Part shown: positions 44,844 to 59,000 of the stretch, in pieces
Numbering within the stretch: the first letter of the stretch is position 1
Layout: each line of letters begins with the position of its first letter
Assembly (NCBI GenBank): GCA_018398805.1
Contig: JAGFBZ010001279.1
Location: 434,001 to 498,000, forward strand
Direction of reading: 5' to 3'
From: Hirundichthys speculiger
Lineage: Eukaryota > Chordata > Actinopteri > Beloniformes > Exocoetidae
Length of the DNA: 64,000 nucleotides
The notes under the pieces: model-generated
The model's database searches: none
Told to the model about the DNA's origin: nothing
Seen by the model: only the letters and a program-made list of their open reading frames with translations
Program-made: the position numbers and the translations under genes

Positions 44844-47800
44844 GTGTGAGAGAGCTGTGTGAATGAAAGAACTGTTGTTCACATAGAGCACTTTAAGAAC
44901 AAGAAGATAGAGCCCCATCCAGTGGATTTTAATTATTTGCCCTCTTCCTCAGCCGTGAGGAATCATTCATAACTGGGGAAGCCTCCTCATCCTCATCCTC
45001 ATCTTCATCTTCATCCTCACACACACTCCCCAACGTGCACAACATCCATCCAGCCTAGAAGAGCCACACAGACCGTGATCTGCTCGCATACATACAGGAG
45101 CTACAGGGAAACTGTCGTCTGTGGATGTTGTTCTGGAAAGAGATACTGCAATGTCATTGCTTAAAACAACAACAACAACACATAATTCACCTTCACTGTG
45201 TTTGTACATTTTCACATGGCCAATTTATAGTTTGGATATCTTAAATATTTCTGTTTTCAGGCAGACTATCTGTTGCCTTGTTCTCTGATTAGATGAATTT
45301 ATTCCTGCAGTCCTGCAACCACTGCTATTACTGCTGCAGCTCAACTGCAATAATCCACTCCAATCACCAGAAAAACAAAAAAAACAATATTTAGTCTTCC
45401 TTTCTGAAATAATCTGGACAGCTCTGCAGATTCAGCCTGCACATCCCTGCTTTGTTTCAGTGATTTCACTTTGTAAAGAGGAAGTAAACTGTTAGCACAT
45501 TTTTGAGTTTAATGAAGGAAGGACAGGAAAAGACAGGGAAAGAGATCGTCTCTCTTTACATGAGGAGACATTTCACTTTTGACATTTGTTTGTTCAGCAT
45601 GAGACTGTGTGTTACACTAAGTTCACACTGCAAACAGGAATTTCCTTTCAGATTTTTTTAAAAGGCTGCGTAGACACAGAGCGTCTAAATGTCGATTCTG
45701 CCTTTCAGAAGGGAATTGTGTCATTTCAGCATGTGGACCCGGACTGGATTTACGTCACAGACGTGTCCACGCCACATGAGTGGGGATGGTAAAGTCGGTA
45801 TTGTGCCACGTGTGTTATGATGCGTTCTGCTCGCCTGCCAAGAAGCAGCGGAGTGTTCCAGAGTCAACCTGGAGTCAACCTGGAGTCAACCTGGAGTCAA
45901 CCTGGAGTCATCATCATCTGGAGTCATCCTGGAGTCATCCTGGGGAGTCATGGAGTCATCCTGGAGTCATCCTGGAGTCATGGAGTCAACCTGGAGTCAA
46001 CCTGGAGTTCAACCTGGAGGCAACCTGGAGTCAACCTGGAGTCAGTAATCCTGAAGTCAACCTGAGTCATCCTGGAGTCTGGAGTCAACTGGTCCCTGGA
46101 GTCATCCTGGAGTCCTGAAGTCAACCTGGAGTCAACCTGGAGTCAACTGGAGTCAACTGGAGGAGTCACCTGGAGTCAACCTGGAGTCATCCTGGCCTGA
46201 GTCAACCTGGGTCATCATCCTGGAGTCATCCTGGAGTCAACCTGGAGTGGGTCAGTCACCTGGAGTCAACCTGAGTCAACCTGGAGTCAACTGGAGTCAA
46301 CCTGGAGTCATCCTGAGGAGTCATGAGTCAACCTGGAGTCAAACCTGGAGTCAACCCTGGATCAACCTGATCATCCTGGATCATCCTGGAGTCATTGGTT
46401 GGAGTCAACCTGAGGGTATACTACGAAGCGAGATTAGAGGGTTAGCGAGGTATGTTGAGTCTAAAACCAGGATTTCCGGTACCACGAAGGTGGCTCTCTT
46501 TTAACCTGGCTAGATCACCATGGTAACTTACTCTGCAAGCTTAACCTGGTCCGGAGCAGGTTATGTGCAGAGTTAGGCTCAAAAAGCGCCGCCCTTTCAC
46601 TTCACCCAATCCGTTGACCTGAGCGCCAGGATTGTGCAATGGAGGGAGAGTATTCAGAGACCGGACTGATCCGCTGGCTTCCCATGACCATATTCTCTAT
46701 GAACGCTAGAGATTTCCAGCTGAGGGAATACGTTACATTTGTATCTGCTAGAGCCAATATTGGCAGCGCCACCAAACGCAGCTGTGCGCTCACAGTAACG
46801 GTGTGCGTTTCTTGCGTTTCTTTGCCGCGGGAACCTACATGCATTCAGTTGGTGATGCAGAAAATCTGAGCCAGAATACTGAATACTGTACTCTCTTACT
46901 GAACTGCTGAATATGTTTGTAGTATTCCTGGCCATCTGCCCACCCTTCAAATAAAAGAAGCGTCTTACTGAATCGCAGGTAACATAATTAATAGTCCATT
47001 TATATGATAATCAGTGTGACTGGAATTTCATGTGAAAATGTTGTATATAATTCATAGATTCCCAGGGTGATAGGGTACCCTATTCAAATGGCCGGTGAGT
47101 GTGTATAACCAGATAATATTAAATCTTAAATTAATTTCACATAGATTTAGCAAAAAACTAAAGTGATTTTCATTTATCATTCATAATGCGACAGCAGACC
47201 TACATAATGTTTAAATCTGCTGCATTAAGTTTAAAGTTTAAGCACTCTAAAAGAGGGAGGGAGATTAATTAAGGTGTATTAAGTGGTGAAATAAATATAA
47301 TTTACTGTAGCAAGAGACACCACAGAGGGCCCGGGCAGGATTTGATCCCCAGACTCCCGGATGAAAGTCACGCATAATTGCCAGTCAGCCAAAGGTATAT
47401 CTCTTGAGCCATGTAGCCAGGACACATCATCAATCGGAGGTCAGTGACAGGACCTCACACTGTCACATTACGAATTTACACGATCTGCAATTTTTTGCCA
47501 GCACTCCTCTCTGGCTTTATTCGCACCAACAGTGTTGCTTTTGGCCGTAAAGATTTCTTTGAAATCCTCATAGCCCCGCATTATTAAAACCTGTTCCTCC
47601 TGACTGAAATATACGGACCGCCATCTATCCATTTTATCCGGAAGAGGCGTCAAATGACGCGTCAAACGCCCCCTTTTATGTGAACGCGCACAGAGCAGAA
47701 AGCAGAAAGCCGCGGTTAACAAAGATAGTTGATAACCACCGTCGTGGTACCAGTTATCTCTGATGGAGAGTTTCAGGTTTGTTAAGCCAGCTCACCCAAA

Positions 47801-50800
47801 GAAAGCCTGGCTGTGTTGAACTTGCTTCGTAGTATACCCCTCTGGAGTCATCCTGGAGTCAACCTGGAGTCAACCTGGAGTCAACCTGGAGTAAACCTGG
47901 AGTCATCCTGGAGTCAACCTGGAGTCATCCTGGAGTCAACCTGGAGTCATCCTGGAGTCAACCTGGAGTCATCCTGGAGTCAACCTGGAGTCAACCTGGA
48001 GTCAACCTGGAGACAACCTGGAGTCAACCCGGTTGTTGCCCTCGTGAACGGCAGCGTAGCGCCGAAGCTGGCAGAGGGAGCTTTTGGCTGATTGTGCATC
48101 CAGAAGCTTCTGTGAACGGTTGCATGCTGCACGAGCGGCATGTTTAAAGGACGTACAAAATAAAGCGATGAATCTGCGAGCAGGTTCATCTTTGCTGCAA
48201 CTTTATAGGGTGAGATTGCTGTAAATGTTATAAGAAACACTTTACAAATAAAACAGCAACTGAAACTATTTTCAGGTCAGATTTCAACACTGATCTTTAA
48301 GTAAATTTGGACCTTGGCAGTTAAAGAGATTTTCCTTCAAAGTGCCTTCTGGTATCCGTTTTCTGAACTTCTCTTTTTTCATTTTTTTATTCTTCCTGAT
48401 CTTTAAATAGTCACAATCGAACCCAGAAAGCCTTTTAGGTCCAGCAGACGCCTGGACTTGGATGGAAACGGGCGGGGGGGGACTGAAGAGGCCACGCCCC
48501 TTCTTTTGTCCTGCAACATTTGGGTTTTAATCTGACAGGTGACATCAAATGTCTGCAGGATGAACAGGAGGATGGACAGGAGGAGCTCTCATTGTTCTAC
48601 TACATCCCCCCTCTGACCAGTCGAGGCAGCCGACCCCCCCCAGTCTGGCTCTGCTCTCTTCCTCTCCACTGTCACGCCCTCCGTGCACGCTCGGGGTGGG
48701 GGTTTCGTATCCAAGCGAAGACTCGCGAAGACTCATTTTGCCAGTGGGGTTAAACTCTTTTATTCCTCCCATTTTCCAATTCTTCAAATTTCCTCTGACT
48801 CACCTCCACCAAGTCATCCCATTTCCCACCTCCTCACCTTTCCGCCTGATCGCCGAGGGAGCCGATGAAGATGGCGAAGGCATTGACTTCCGGGTCGGAT
48901 GTCAGGATTTGCGCGAATCGCTCCGGCCGGATGCCATAGCGTTCCAGGTTTGCGTCGCTCAGAACCACCACAAAGTGCTCGTCAGCTTCCTCTCGTGCCA
49001 GCTCCTTGATGCTGGCCTCCGTGGCCTCCAGGGTGTAGTCGCCGCTCATGCAGAACTGAGCGTGGGCATGCATGGTCTGCAGGGCGAGGCAGAGGCCAGA
49101 GATGTACGATAAGATCACGTATTTCTAACTTTACACCCTCATCTACATTCCTGACATTCTGTTCAGTTTCACATGACTTACTAAAAGCTTTTCCTTACTT
49201 GAACAAGTGAATGATTATAGGGTTACACCAGCCTTTTTGAGTGTAATTTAGTAGTTATAACTGTTGTTCATGAACAAAACCGGACCGATCTGACTGAGGA
49301 TCTGTACCTTGAGAACTTTGAGCCTCTGCTTGTCGTTTTTGGGCACTTTGTTCACGGAGACCAGGTCAATGTCGTAGCCGTCGCCTGAGTGGCCCATGAT
49401 GTCATACTGTACAGAGAAAACGGGGTGATTAACTGGACAGAGAAATGTGTAAGTGCAAAATGAATCACTGAAAGTATTTAACTGTACACATTTGTGTCAT
49501 GACGTGTTGTAACATACAGTACATAAATACAGTCAACTGGAAAGGATGCACACCTGCTGTCGTCCCTGCTGGGTCTTAATATGAGCTAAAAAGAACCTCA
49601 GATAAAGAACGACACATAACAGGCATGAAAATGGGTCTGGGGTTAAAAGGTGAGGTGTGTGTGGCCTTAACCCCTATTATCACCCACTATCACTACATTT
49701 CAGAAGCATTTACAAGCATGTGTTGTAAGCAAGCCTGGCCCTTTAAGGGGAGTAGCCTGATGGGTAATGTAGTTTGTGAGGTGCGGGCGGCTGAACGGAG
49801 CAAGTGAAGTGAGCATGAGCAGCGGCCGAGTGTTACGGATTTACATCCTCTGTTGATTGACAGGAGCTGAAAAATACAGACTGTAACGTTGTCAGTTCCC
49901 TGCTGTTCCTGAATAAAGTGCCGTTCCAAGCAGAGAAAACTGGACCTTTTCTTTCGTTTTCACAGGTGTGTTACCTGCTTGTCACGAGCCTGGAATAGCT
50001 CAGTACGGCGGTTTCCCTACTACGGTTCGGAGACAAGAGGCCGTACGGTAACACATGAAAGTGCATTTTGATGTGATGCGATGTGCACCCAAAACATGGC
50101 CACTTTTTGCCAAATAAACTTTGTTTCTAAATTATTTAGATATGTTTGCCTTGGTGACACATGACAAATGTGCAGAAATCATAAAAAAAAGTCATTTTTT
50201 TCTAAGCTTGATGGTGGATTTTGTGGCCCTCACCACTGGCGACAAGGCAGGAAAAAATGGTCGAAATGGTCAAATTTTGGTCGCATTTGGCGACCAGTTA
50301 GTCGCAATTTTATGTCCTGTCCTGTTAATGTTTCCGCAATTTTTAATAAAAAAAAAAAATTATACTACATATTTCTGAAAAAATCTGCGAATAATTAAAA
50401 CCGCGGAACTTAAACCGCGAAGTGGCTAGGGATCACTGTACTCATTAATGAAGAATGTTGCTATGACTGGAACAATGGAACAATTTGGCCTGATTGGTTC
50501 TGGACAGGATTTACTGACTGTCCAAGTGTCAATTTAAAGGGCCGATTTCTGAAGTGCTCAGTTTCTTATCAGGGAAATTGTATAATAATTTAAAAAAAAA
50601 AAACTTCAGACTTCGACCCCACCCCCCAACAACAACAAAATAAAAGAAATCTCCTCAGATCTTCACGATTAATGTAGGTCACCCTTTTTGACTTTGAAAC
50701 GGCAAATTTCGCTGAAAGGTGATGGATTTTCATGCCTGATATAAGTATTTATTTGACAAAAACTATCCAAAATGAAGAAAAACTAACTGCACCCAGAACC

Positions 50801-53800
50801 TGAACTGCTTGCAGAAACACCTTCATCAGCAATAACTGGAAGGGGTCGTTTTCTGTATCATATTTTCAGTTTCTCTCATTATTCTGCAAGGAATTGTGGC
50901 TCACTCTGAGTTACAAAGTTGCTTCAGTTCATTCACATTTGTGCACATTTATTCATGCACAACTCTAGTAATTTCCCCCCACTGCATTACAATCAGGTTG
51001 AGGTCCATACTTTGACTAAATCAATACCAATCATCCATCCACCCCTGCATCCATCCATCCATCCATCCACCCTTTTATTCATCCAAGCATCCACCCATCC
51101 ACCCATCCATCCCATCCACCCATCCACCCATGCATCCACCCATCCATTCAACCATGTATCCATCCATCCATCATCCATCCATCCACCCATCCATCCACCC
51201 TTGTATTCATCCAAGCATCCACCCATCCATCCATCCATCCACCCATCCACCCATGCATCCACCCATCCATTCAACCATGTATCCATCCATCCATCATCCA
51301 TCCACCCATGCATCCATCACATCCAACCATGCATTCATCCGTGCACTCTTTTTAAACAGAGAGCTCAATTACTTGTAAATCAGGCTTAAAAGACCAGTTT
51401 AGGTTCCGAAAAGTTTATTACAACAGTGCCAATCAAGAATTAAACATTGGTCTCACTTTAGATCCAGTAGATGCAACACTGCTCACTTAAAGTACATAAT
51501 TTAGTATGTATTTATAAGTCCAAATTAGTGATGCTCTCTAATAATGCTTCAAAATATATGATAAACTGAGATCTAACAAATAAAAATCCCCATGTTTGTA
51601 CATGCAACAAGCATTTTGTATGGACTTCAAAGGGCCTCATGACCTCTGAACTTATACACATTAAGACCTTTATATAACACGTTATTCTTGCATATTTATT
51701 GGCTTACTATTTTTTGTGACTACTTGATACTTTGAGACCTGCTTGTTGTTGGTTTGCAGTGGTGTTATAAACCCAAGAAAAAAGAAGAAGAGAAGAAGAG
51801 CATACGAGAGTTGTTGTGAATTTCCATGCGTGCAGTCCAAACCCAGCAGCGTATCCAAATCCTGACAGACAACATCGAGACCATAGATGATCAACACGCC
51901 ATTCTCACCTTGAACCTGTGCTCGTAGCTCTCCAGAGCCTCCATGACCATGCATACAGCTTCCATGGAGCGCTCCAGCCGGCCATCCACGCCGTTGAAGC
52001 GGTACATGCTGCCCGACACGTCGGCCAGCACCCGCAAACGCTTTGGCTTCTGCTGCGGACTGCCCAGCTGCAAACGAGTGGAAAAATCCACAGAACTCAG
52101 CAGAGGCTAATGACTAAATGAAGGTAAAAACGCACAGTTTGGATTGGGTTCTGCTGATTTTAGTGCAGCTTCCTTAAAATAACATTCAGCACAAGGCTGG
52201 GGTTCTGGGTGTTGCTATTTTAATGTAGACCTTCAGCCAAGATGAAAAATATGCAACACTTGGAGCTAAATAAGTTAGAAAAACAAGCATGCATATCATG
52301 GTCAGTGTGTTTGGGATCAGAGTGGGAACTTTTTGCTCTGCTGTGTGTACGTGAGCTTACTCCAGCTTATGTGACAGCTTGAAAGATGACTAGAAACTGT
52401 ATGTGAGCTCGGGCAGTCTCGCAGGGCGTAATAATAATCTCACACACACCACTGGAATGTAGCATCTGACAGATAAAGGCTGAAATTATGCGTGTCGGTC
52501 TGGGAGTGTGTTTGGAGGCATGGCTGATGAAAATCAACATAATTAAAGTATGAAAATACACCACCTCCGGCTCGAGGTCTCCCCTGCGTTTATAAATGGC
52601 CTTCTCTCCAGTCAGTCCATCGATGATTTTAGCATCATCCAGTTCTCCCAGGGCCTGGTTCTTCAACCACTGCCGCTCCTTCCCTTTAGCCTGAAACACA
52701 CACAGGCGCAATGTCTGAGTACATGGCAGGTATCAGTCGATAACGAAATACAAAATGGAAACAGAAAGCACGCTAAAACAGAAAGCAGTACTTAATAAAA
52801 CACCACAACGTTTCAATGAGACCTCTGATTTATGCGTCATTTTTCAGCCGAATCTTTAATATCTTTAAACAGTACAGTCCAGCCCAGGGGTGAGCAGATC
52901 CAGTCCTGGAAGGGACGCTGTCCTGCACGACTTAGAAGTTTCACCTGTTTCAAATGAACGGGTCGTTAACGGTCTTGGCAGGGCTCGATGACAAGCCGAT
53001 GGCGATCCATTTGAATCAGGTGTGTTGTGGCAGGAAAACATCTAAGACACGCAGGACAGCGGCCCTCGAGGACTGGGATCGCCCAACCCCGGTCCAGCCG
53101 CTCATTTTAAATATTTCACACCATGGCGCTGCCTCAGCATCTATGCAGGGAGATGTCGGGAGAGCACTGGGGACGCAGAACACCTCGGCACGGCAACTGC
53201 TTGCCAGACGGCGCACTGGCAGTTCGTCTCACGCACGGACAACCCGAAGGAAACAGAACATTTTTCCATGTAATGAATCCCATCTACAATGGGCCACCCT
53301 CTGTTGATGCTGAGAGCCAGATCATGAATAATCCAAGATGTCCTCCGGACTCATTTCGTGCCATTCACATGAATGATCGCGCACAGATGTGATCAGTAAC
53401 TCCTAGCAAAGCCAGCTCACGCTCCTTGGCAAACACACAAGCATTGCTTCCCCCCCATTGTTATAGTTTTCTGATCTCCATAAGGTTCTAGCCGGACTTG
53501 TTGCTCTGATTTTAAGAAGTATGTTGTCCTTTTGTTTCCCTCCATTATTGCGGTGGTTTTATTATGTGATCGATGATATCTGTATAGGTTGTCTGGAATT
53601 TCTCCTTTGTTTTGTTTTCCTCAGTTCTGTTTTTTTCCCCCATATGCTTTCCAGAATGCATGTAATTAAATTTATAGTCTATGTTCTGCCTCCTATTTGC
53701 ATCTCAGGGTCACTATTGTCAACACACTTAATAGACGCAGTCGACATCTGTTAGAGGAAGATGATCTCAGCGTGATGGCGCTTTCAGCGAAGCGTTCACG

Positions 53801-55985
53801 TCGCATCATCGAGCTAAAATGTGCTCACAGCCTGTACGCACATGCATTCATCTGCTCTGACACCACCTGCCAGCACCTCTCCCGCCACCCACGCAGACTC
53901 AACACAGGAGGCCGGGGTCGGCCGGAAGCTCTGACCCCGCTTTTCTTCAGAAACTACTTTTTACTGGAATCACTTGCAGACGGTTGGGGTGGTGGGGGTG
54001 GGGGGGGTGCAACATCACTCTCCTTCAGTTTTCGCTCACTGGAAAAGGATCTGCTCTGCAGGAGACGTGTGACAAAAGGAGGAACAACTTTGCGCCACTC
54101 CCCACCCGCTTTGCATCGCAGATGACGTGGGCGCGCACAAAGGAACAAAGATAACACGTCTATTGATAGGCACCGACACACAACGACAATACTGTCACTT
54201 TTCTAAAGATAACAAATGAGAGCAATGTACGAATCCAATACAGCACAAACAAAGACGGCAGGTGCAAACGGAGACGTGTGTTATATGATTTACACTGTGG
54301 CAGCTACCGAGAGGACACAAATACCACGCAGAGCAGGAGGTGAGGATGCCAGCGTAAAGGGAAGCCATGAACAGATTTCACTAATCATTTAACTTCATAC
54401 TGAGTGCCATACATATAAAACAGACACTTGCAGATATATCTGAGACATTTGTCAGGAGAGCTGGGTACAGTTAATCTGTGGCTCAGTGTCTCAGCGTCAG
54501 CCTGGCCGACTCGGTGACGGTGAGATCAGGAGTCTGAAGGTCTGGTGAACCGCTGCAGGAGCAGGCTGTCCTCATTCCTGGGCATCAGATACTCCTGTAC
54601 CCTCAGAGCCAACGGCATCCCTGAGACACGCTCGGTGTTCTTTCAGATACGAGCTCAGATGCACCAGACGTGGCAACGTTAGACGCAGAGGCTGAACCCT
54701 TTCCTAAAAACAAACGCAGAGGTCCCCCGAAGGTCGTCGGAGGAAATGTCATACATTTAGAAATGGGAGACTGGAGGCTGACGTCGTGGGACGGTTTTCA
54801 GTCATTCGTTCTTTTCTTTTGGTGTCACTCACTGTTTGGTCCAGAAACTAAAAATAGTCACACGGACGGAGGAAAAGGTTATCGCTGGATAATTACAACG
54901 TTAATCCACTCCTCAGAGTAACGACGTGGAAATAGATCAAATTTATCCAGCGCATCCAACCTTCTGCCAGTAAAGAGACGACAGACAACTTTGTGTGTGT
55001 TGTACGGTCAGGACACCTTGTTCCCTCTGACCCACACACTTCTCATGGCTCTCACAGCTGTGTGTTTGGGCTCATGATCAGGCATCACAAACAAACCTGA
55101 GCCTCGGTGGTGGAAATGTGGCAGGTTCCTTAACGTCTGCACTCGTTTGCGCTCGCTTGAGAACTTCATTTAAAGTTTGAGGTAGGAAAAACACAAATTC
55201 ATTCTTTAGCTCTTGGTTCCAGTTTGGAAGGTAGTTACGCGAGGTTCCTTCTGTGGGCGGGCAAACAAAACTGTGTTAAATGATCTCAGGCGCTATAAAG
55301 CAATAAAACTTGACTGACATTTACAGACTCTGGCAAGCATTTCCACCTAAAGTGTGAAGGCCAGGTTTACTTTGGAAAGAAACAAGGCCTTGTTGTCTTT
55401 GAAGAAACGGTGAGGAGAGACTCAAACACTAAATAGTCCGAAAAGAGCAGCAGGACGGTTGTTGAGACGCTCACAGCGAGTTGAAATGAAACAAGTGAAA
55501 CACTCGACTAACCTGCAAAAATCAGGCACAGCCTGTTCTGACGGCCGTACGCTCGGTCCATTTACCTGTTCAGATTCTTTTCAGGACTTTTACATTTATA
55601 CGTTACAACTGCAGGATCCCAGTCTTCAGGCTGCATTTAGTTTCAGATCCAGACAACAGATTTCAGATCCAGGGTGTTTCTGCATGATCTCCATCTCCTG
55701 AGAAATCCCAACAAGATAAGACTCCTTCGGAACGCTTAAGTCAAGGAAAGATGAGTAATTACTCTGATTGATGCTTTAAAAGCAAACACCACTTGAAGTA
55801 AATTTGCGGCCGCTTTATACTGGTTTTCCTCGCTGAAAGGCTCGATGACGACAGATTTTTATATCTGCAGAACCGGTCCATTGTTGAGAGAAACACGGTT
55901 AGGGATTTCCCTGGAACAGACGCTAACAATACACTTCAGTGAATTGAAAGCTTGCCAGCTTGGTTAGGGGATGGCTGGGTTTGCA

Positions 55986-56016
<31 letters not shown>

Positions 56017-59000
56017 GACTACTTAAATCACTCCGCAGGTACGGGGAGAAAATAACATGACTTCATGGCGTCTCGCCTGCTGGGATTGGGATAATCTCCG
56101 TCATCTTGACAGTGAGAAAGAGGCCCTGGGCGACAAGGACAGATACGAACAATAACCAGAGTTCACGTTCAAAGACGGCCGCAAACACCTGGATGGAAAA
56201 CACAGGCGCGCACACGCATTCACGCACAAACACCCGCCCGACAACAACAACACATACAAACACAGCTCAACTCAACACCTGGATAGGAGAATAATAGAGC
56301 AAAGCTCGGTGTCGCTGCTCTGTAATCATTGCTGTATGATTCCCCTCTTGTCGCATGCGCACGCACAAACGCGCACGCACAAACGCGCACAGACTGGAGA
56401 CGCTCAGCCCGCGGCGCTCAAACAAAGGGAGGAAAGTGGAAACCAAAACACTGAAATTGAGACAATATCACATCCTTGATTTTTTCTTTTTTTTTTGGTC
56501 ACCACTCCCTACGCTTTTCATTTTCAGTCACGTCAGCCAATCAGGAGCCTCCTGGGAGGCAGCGTCCCCTCCGTCCGACCCAGACACAATGGTCAACGCT
56601 CGGTCGGAACAACGTCAGCTGTTGACTTTCTGACCACGCAACTCTTTTGCTCTGACGGCCACAAGTGAATGCTGTTGCTTGGTTTTTAATGCGATAAGAC
56701 TGAACAACAGCGAGGTCTGATGAAAGCTGCCAAGAGCTTCAAAACAGCAGACTTGCGTAAGAAAGAGCATTTAAGTTGTGATGCCAACCTGTAAACTGTC
56801 CAGGATGATGCGAAGCGACTGAACTTGTCTCCTCACTGCGCTGGAGAAGCGCTCGTATGTTGAAGCGTCGTACTCGCTCATGTCAATCTCCTTCAACCTT
56901 GGAAAGAAAAGAAGAGGAGACATTTTAGCATGGCTTAATAACATCACAATCAAGTCTAAGAGTCTGTGAGAATACTAGGGGTGCACGAAAACTATCGGGC
57001 CGATAACAGGAAATTATGACGTCATCCCGATAGGTCCGATATCACGATGAATAGCCCCGATAACATATATTTTTGTCAACAGTGTCTCGCTCCCTCTGAG
57101 CCTTGAATGTCCGGCAGTGAATGTTATGTTCAAATGACGTCGACATAATCAGAAAAACAATTACTCAATAAGGAAAATCAAGAATACCCCCTCATGCCAG
57201 AAAACAACTCGTTAACTCGGTCATAATTTTGGTAGTTGCTGACTTGAATTGATATTCGCAGTATTTTCCCACATGTTACACATAAAAAAAGAAAAAATAG
57301 AAAAGGCTGAAAGAATGACTAGCAAACGAGGGAACGTGGGAATTTACGTTACACCTTGAATGTAGCCTGCAGTACAGCGTACTGATCACAACAAACATGG
57401 CGGCATGGAACTTCGTTAAAGTTTCAGAAGAAGATGGTTTGGTGGTTATTTGTGACGAATCCTCTGAGCGAATTCTACGAGGAGGGAAGCACAAGCTTTA
57501 ATACATAAAACCCGATCGGCCACCTACAATTCAACAATTGCTTCCATGGAGTTTTAAAAATCAGGCTAATGTGAGCTAACGGAAGCTAATACTAACATGC
57601 GCAAGCCAGCAGCAGTCTCCCCCTCTCCTTTCCTCTCCCTCATTCCTCTCATCTAAAGCTTCCATGAGATTAAAAAATAAAAAACAAAAACTGCTGAACC
57701 TCATTTACTTTAATTAAATTTACATTAATTTAAATGGAACCACAAGCCAAAATCCTTTAAACGTTAATCTTTTTCAGTTTGTAATTTTGATTTTGTATTT
57801 TCATCAGTTCAATTATCAGTCAGGAACCTCAAGTTTCTATTTTTTTTATTATATCAGTCAGTAATGAACCTTATTTAAGTTAATGTAAGATATCAATAGG
57901 TTTCTTTGATAGCTTCACGAAAATGTTTGAGAGGCTTACCTATAGTTTTTCACTGGAAAAAAATAAATACCAGTATCTGTTCATTTAAAAAGTCTAAACT
58001 TTTTGATTTTGTTCATAGTATTGATGTAATGATCTTAGGTATATGTGTGTGTTATCGGTATCGGTATCGGCCTTTAGGAGCTGAAAGTTATCGGTTATCG
58101 ATATCGGTTTTAAAAAACAGTTATCGTGCATCCCTAGAGAATACAGCCCTAAACTTCACATTTCAAGAACCTCGTCCCTGACCTGTTCGGCTAGGGGTCA
58201 AGAACAAACTTCAAAAACGCACCTGTGGCCATGAAGAGACAGGTGGTCTGCATTTCCCTCATCCAGGTGTATCGGTGTAATCCCACTGTGCAGGTACTAA
58301 AGTATCACTAACACACACGGATACGCTAATGGCCCCATCTCCACCATGTTTGAACAAACGTGCGTACGTGTACGGGTTTGGTGGTCTTCCCCAGGTGCTT
58401 GAAGCTTTTGGTGACAACTGGAGCATGACCACCGCAGCAATGCAGAGGCCGCCACTTCAAAGCAGGAGCAAGAATAGGAGGATGATGGAGAGCCCCGGGC
58501 TTCATGCATCACAGGCTGCAACAAATCTTCAGGTGGAGTTGTGTGTGGCATGAGAGCCGCGGACGGGGCTGTGTGTAGAAGGCGGCGCTGTCATCGGCCA
58601 TGCAATCAAAGGAGATCATGCGTGCACTTGACACGCACATTCGCGTGCACTCGCTCAGAAAAAATTTGTGCAGCCATGACGTCTGCGGTGAGCGCCTGAG
58701 CTGAACCGAGCAGCACCTGGAAAATCCTGCTTAAAAGATAAAGTGGCGGTTTCAAAGACACCAGGTACTCCAGTATAATGTGTTTTGTGACGGTTGAACG
58801 GTGGTGAGCTCTGCAGCGTTGACAGTATCTGGGACGACGGCCGTGGAGGTGAGAACAATAAGAGCCAAAATAGAGAATAAACCATCCACTGACGTGGGAT
58901 GACTGATCGATTACAAGACTGTCGACACCATTCAAGACTTTTGCTTCTCTATATTTTAAAGCTCTTGTTCTACTTCCATCATCTTAAATCTCCTCTTCCT

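Larger units (their letters stand above)
46413..47841. mobile_element. PIF/Harbinger element inserted in the minisatellite
   Basis: The element is 1429 bp. The left end AGGGTATACTACGAAGCGAG and right end (reverse complement) AGGGGTATACTACGAAGCAA are inverted copies. A 3-bp CTG flanks both sides (46410-46412 and 47842-47844). Deleting the element and one CTG restores the 12-bp repeat exactly. Inside are a Harbinger-transposase relic on + and a Myb/SANT-like frame on -, the two proteins that autonomous Harbinger elements carry in opposite orientation. Confidence 0.92.
44663..48837. other. vwa8 last intron
   Basis: A 4.2-kb intron holding a (TG)n run (44800-44848), a 12-bp minisatellite and the Harbinger element that splits it. 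The rest (44849-45854 and 48031-48837) shows no other feature. Confidence 0.6.

Noticed and set aside
45780..46504. Open frames of the [11 protein letters not shown] type
   Set aside because: By-product of the 12-bp minisatellite; a similar translation occurs in more than one frame and on both sides of the inserted element.
45855..48030. CRISPR-like repeat arrays
   Set aside because: The repeats are contiguous without unique spacers and the genome is vertebrate; they are minisatellites.
50993..51389. Open frames of the [10 protein letters not shown] and GWMDGWMD type
   Set aside because: Direct consequence of the (CATC)n/(CACC)n array.
53697..54125. 142-codon open + frame in a vwa8 intron
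   Set aside because: No motif, includes a poly-Gly stretch from a G-run, and lies antisense in an intron.
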